This document shows positions 63,143-64,000 of a stretch of 64,000 nucleotides of DNA, piece by piece. Where the stretch lies: assembly GCF_000519325.1 (NCBI RefSeq), contig NZ_KI912613.1:5239478-5303477 (forward strand). Direction: 5' to 3'. Within the stretch, counting starts at the first letter, position 1; each line of letters opens with the position of its first letter. Position numbers and translations under genes: made by a program. Source of the DNA: Patulibacter minatonensis DSM 18081. Lineage in GTDB: Bacteria > Actinomycetota > Thermoleophilia > Solirubrobacterales > Solirubrobacteraceae. The notes below the pieces were generated by a model. It ran no database searches and had not been told where the DNA came from. It saw nothing but the letters and a program-made list of their open reading frames with translations.

Positions 63143-64000
63143 ACGACTCCGCCCCCCGCCCCACCCGCCGCCCGTCGAAGCAGGGCACCGGCACCGGCCT
63201 GATCCGGGCGATCCGGTCGCTGGACGCCGCGCAGCAGCGGACCGCCGCCGCCGCGATCGTCGTCCTCGTCAGCCTCGGCACGCCGTGGTACTCCACCCAG
63301 ATCGCCTTCAAGGGCGGTGGGGACAAGCTCACCGACGGGACGATGTCGGGGATCGCGGCGTTCTCGTTCGTCGAGGCCGCGGTGCTGCTCGTCGCGGTCG
63401 CGGTCCTCGCGCTCGTGTGGGCCCGGGCCACGGACAAGCGCTTCAGCCTGCCCCTGACCGACGGCACCGTCGTCACCGTCGCGGCCGCCTGGATCGGCGT
63501 CCTGATCGTCTACCGGCTGTTCGACAAGCCGGACGGCAAGGCGGAGAACGGGTCCGCCAGCCTGATCGGCCTCTCGTGGGGCATCTTCGCCAGCCTCTTC
63601 GCCGTCGGGCTGCTGCTCGCCACGGGCCTCGACCAGCGCCGACGGGACGCCGCCCTCCACGCCGAGACCGCACCCCCGCCCGAGGGCCCCGTCGTCGATC
63701 CCGAGGACCTCGTGGAGCCGGAGACCGTCGTGTCCCCGTCGGGCACCCCCGCCGACGGGCAGCGGGACGACGACCCGGCCCCGCCCGCGGCCGGCCAGGG
63801 CCCCGCCGGCGCGCCCGCGGCGGCAGCGGACGACGCGCCGCCCTCCCCGGAGCAGCGGTACGACCGCGACGCGCCGGACCCGGCGCGGGACGCCCCGGAC
63901 CCCCGGTACGGCCCCGGGACGCCGGCTCCGCGGTCCGACCGTGGCGCCCCGGATCCCCGGTACGACCGCGACGCGCCCGACCCGCGGTACGACCGCGGCG
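63139..64000 (+). CDS. Four-TM protein with repetitive acidic/basic tail, 3' end outside window
   Basis: GTG 63139 overlaps the previous stop by 4 nt; the frame is open to the right edge, at least 287 codons. Four hydrophobic segments lie near residues 34-54, 72-94, 113-127 and 140-158, and the third and fourth are separated by FDKPDGKAENGS. From about 170 the protein is Pro/Asp/Ala-rich, and from about 240 it carries repeats of the type RYDRDAPDP. No family recognised. It is the third gene of the ArsA-like trio. Confidence 0.65.
   Translation, partial: MNDSAPRPTRRPSKQGTGTGLIRAIRSLDAAQQRTAAAAIVVLVSLGTPWYSTQIAFKGGGDKLTDGTMSGIAAFSFVEAAVLLVAVAVLALVWARATDKRFSLPLTDGTVVTVAAAWIGVLIVYRLFDKPDGKAENGSASLIGLSWGIFASLFAVGLLLATGLDQRRRDAALHAETAPPPEGPVVDPEDLVEPETVVSPSGTPADGQRDDDPAPPAAGQGPAGAPAAAADDAPPSPEQRYDRDAPDPARDAPDPRYGPGTPAPRSDRGAPDPRYDRDAPDPRYDRG

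Overview
The window is very GC-rich with tightly packed genes, GTG and TTG starts, 4-nt stop/start overlaps and a CarD regulator. This points to an actinobacterium. The SigH-like sigma factor, CarD and DisA content would fit a deep-branching class such as Thermoleophilia (Patulibacter/Solirubrobacterales-like), but that placement is inference. I see no insertion sequence, prophage, CRISPR array or rRNA. One tRNA (Thr, TGT) is present.

Layout. 1-3.6 kb (+ strand): end of a cell-wall-binding-repeat protein, a small protein, an enolase-superfamily protein and a 3-hydroxyacyl-CoA dehydrogenase. 3.6-4.0 kb is the only long gap and holds two perfect hairpins and a possible small RNA or micro-ORF. 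4-13 kb: pterin dehydratase, orphan cobalamin-binding protein plus GT4 glycosyltransferase, rhomboid protease with a membrane-anchored partner, an ECF sigma factor with a one-TM partner, a PlsC acyltransferase, tRNA-Thr, and an ABC exporter.

13-49 kb is almost all on the minus strand. Read from right to left it follows the gene order of the Bacillus subtilis origin-proximal housekeeping region: tilS, hpt, ftsH, folP, folB, folK, coaX, dusB, lysS, clpC, radA, disA, ispD, ispF, cysS, rlmB, sigH. Lineage-specific genes are inserted into this backbone: a MerR-HTH/cyclase fusion, a second motif-degraded folP, a thioesterase, a PhoD-like phosphatase, a glyoxalase, greA, a YdeP-type molybdo-oxidoreductase, a Cys/Met PLP enzyme behind a micro-ORF, carD, a PHP phosphatase between ispD and ispF, two membrane glycosyltransferase-like proteins and a FAD oxidoreductase.

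50-64 kb: coiled-coil proteins, a nucleoside phosphorylase homologue, a three-domain peptidoglycan hydrolase, a sirtuin, a fused 3-hydroxyacyl-CoA dehydrogenase/enoyl-CoA hydratase with an upstream PadR regulator and a candidate operator, a secreted glucuronyl-C5-epimerase-like protein, and an ArsA/Get3-like ATPase in an overlapping trio with two small unknown proteins, the last running off the right edge.

A recurrent feature is a TANNNT hexamer 6-10 bp upstream of the start codon in about twenty genes. This is the signature of leaderless transcripts and was used to choose several starts. Terminator-like hairpins are long, GC-rich and lack a U-tract.
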